NCBI GenBank assembly: GCA_910579145.1
Contig: CAJTTQ010000008.1
Span: 27,499 to 58,320, forward strand
Length of the DNA stretch: 30,822 nucleotides
Direction: 5' to 3'
Source of the DNA: an uncultured Eubacterium sp.
GTDB lineage: Bacteria > Bacillota > Clostridia > Lachnospirales > Lachnospiraceae
Shown: one piece after another, positions 30,711 through 30,822 of the stretch
Layout: every line of letters starts with the position of its first letter
Position numbering within the stretch: the stretch's first letter is position 1
Notes under the pieces: generated by a model
The model's database searches: none
Seen by the model: the letters and a program-made list of their open reading frames with translations, nothing else
What the model was told of the DNA's origin: nothing
Made by a program: the position numbers and the translations under genes

Positions 30711-30809
30711 AGAAGTGATCGGAATTGATTCTCCGATTGCCCTCAGTAAAATTAAATGAATTTTAAGAATAGCATCCAACTTTCTCAGGGCGGGATGCTA
30801 TTTCTTTTT
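30711..30809 (+). ncRNA. Possible small RNA or attenuator leader
   Basis: From the predicted start, about 98 bases run to a terminator-like hairpin. A 9-bp stem (30715-30723 with 30732-30740, including wobbles) is followed by an A-rich spacer and the terminator. GCCCT at 30739-30743 can instead pair with AGGGC at 30787-30791, which would disturb the terminator, so an on/off switch before a gene outside the window is conceivable. A frame opening with ATG at 30756 stays open to the edge, but lacks a ribosome site. I do not recognise an RNA family. Confidence 0.35.
30768..30809 (+). terminator. Plus-strand intrinsic terminator
   Basis: Perfect 10-bp stem (AATAGCATCC at 30768-30777 with GGATGCTATT at 30793-30802), 15-base loop, followed by TCTTTTT. 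The minus-strand sequence after the same stem is not U-rich, so the plus direction is favoured. Confidence 0.6.
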
Positions 30810-30822
30810 ATGATTGTCTATG

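Noticed and set aside
1..30822. CRISPR arrays, tRNAs, rRNAs, transposases or phage genes
   Set aside because: No regularly spaced repeats, no cloverleaf with CCA end, and no transposase, integrase or phage structural motifs were seen on either strand.

Overview
The window reads as a contiguous piece of chromosome from a low-to-mid GC, spore-forming Firmicute, most likely Clostridia and plausibly Lachnospiraceae. This rests on AGGAGG-type ribosome binding sites, SigA-like promoters with 16-17 bp spacers, a LysM-GH18 protein of the spore-hydrolase type, DUF1622, YqeG and EF-P neighbours, Big_2 surface protein architecture and an RND pump in what should be a single-membrane cell. Every convincing protein gene lies on the minus strand. 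I see no tRNA, rRNA, CRISPR array, insertion sequence or prophage, and no gene-free stretch longer than 300 bases.

Read in the direction of transcription (right to left): (A) 30540-25842 is a surface polysaccharide/spore module: a membrane-anchored CapD/WbpM-type nucleotide-sugar dehydratase, a Wzx-like flippase and a LysM-GH18 hydrolase, behind a promoter at 30619-30646. (B) 25705-18016 is a second unit with its own promoter (25791-25819) and a terminator near 17931-17970: a giant RND transporter carrying a ~285-residue coiled-coil insertion, glutamate racemase MurI, an M23 peptidase, an unknown membrane protein, an RluA-type pseudouridine synthase and a DJ-1/PfpI protein, tightly packed and often overlapping. 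(C) 17860-16252 is an ECF sigma factor overlapping a membrane protein that looks like its anti-sigma factor. (D) 16150-14000 is a secreted Big_2 (Ig-like) protein with a strong extended -10 promoter and its own terminator. (E) 13881-4554 is a long housekeeping run from one promoter: aroA, argS, two unrelated P-loop ATPases (archaeal-type ATPase and DUF815), yqeG, a Xaa-Pro peptidase, an AroD-AroK fusion and a DUF1622 protein. (F) efp (4451-3894) has its own promoter and terminator. (G) fabH, a divergent MTA/SAH-nucleosidase-like protein and an intracellular GH39 xylosidase (3687-385) follow behind overlapping palindromes that look like an operator. (H) The left edge holds the first 69 codons of a GNAT acetyltransferase.

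Functionally the window mixes shikimate-pathway steps (AroA, AroD, AroK), translation (ArgS, EF-P, RluA), envelope and wall metabolism (MurI, M23, flippase, CapD, GH18), lipid initiation (FabH) and export. The xaa-Pro peptidase / dehydroquinase / efp neighbourhood parallels yqhS-yqhT-efp of Bacillus subtilis, but the type II dehydroquinase is replaced by a type I enzyme fused to shikimate kinase.

The items most worth a second look are the coiled-coil RND transporter, the AroD-AroK fusion, the fabH operator, a 26-bp repeat that duplicates a stop/ribosome-site/start junction and creates a 25-codon ORF, and a possible plus-strand small RNA or attenuator at the right edge.
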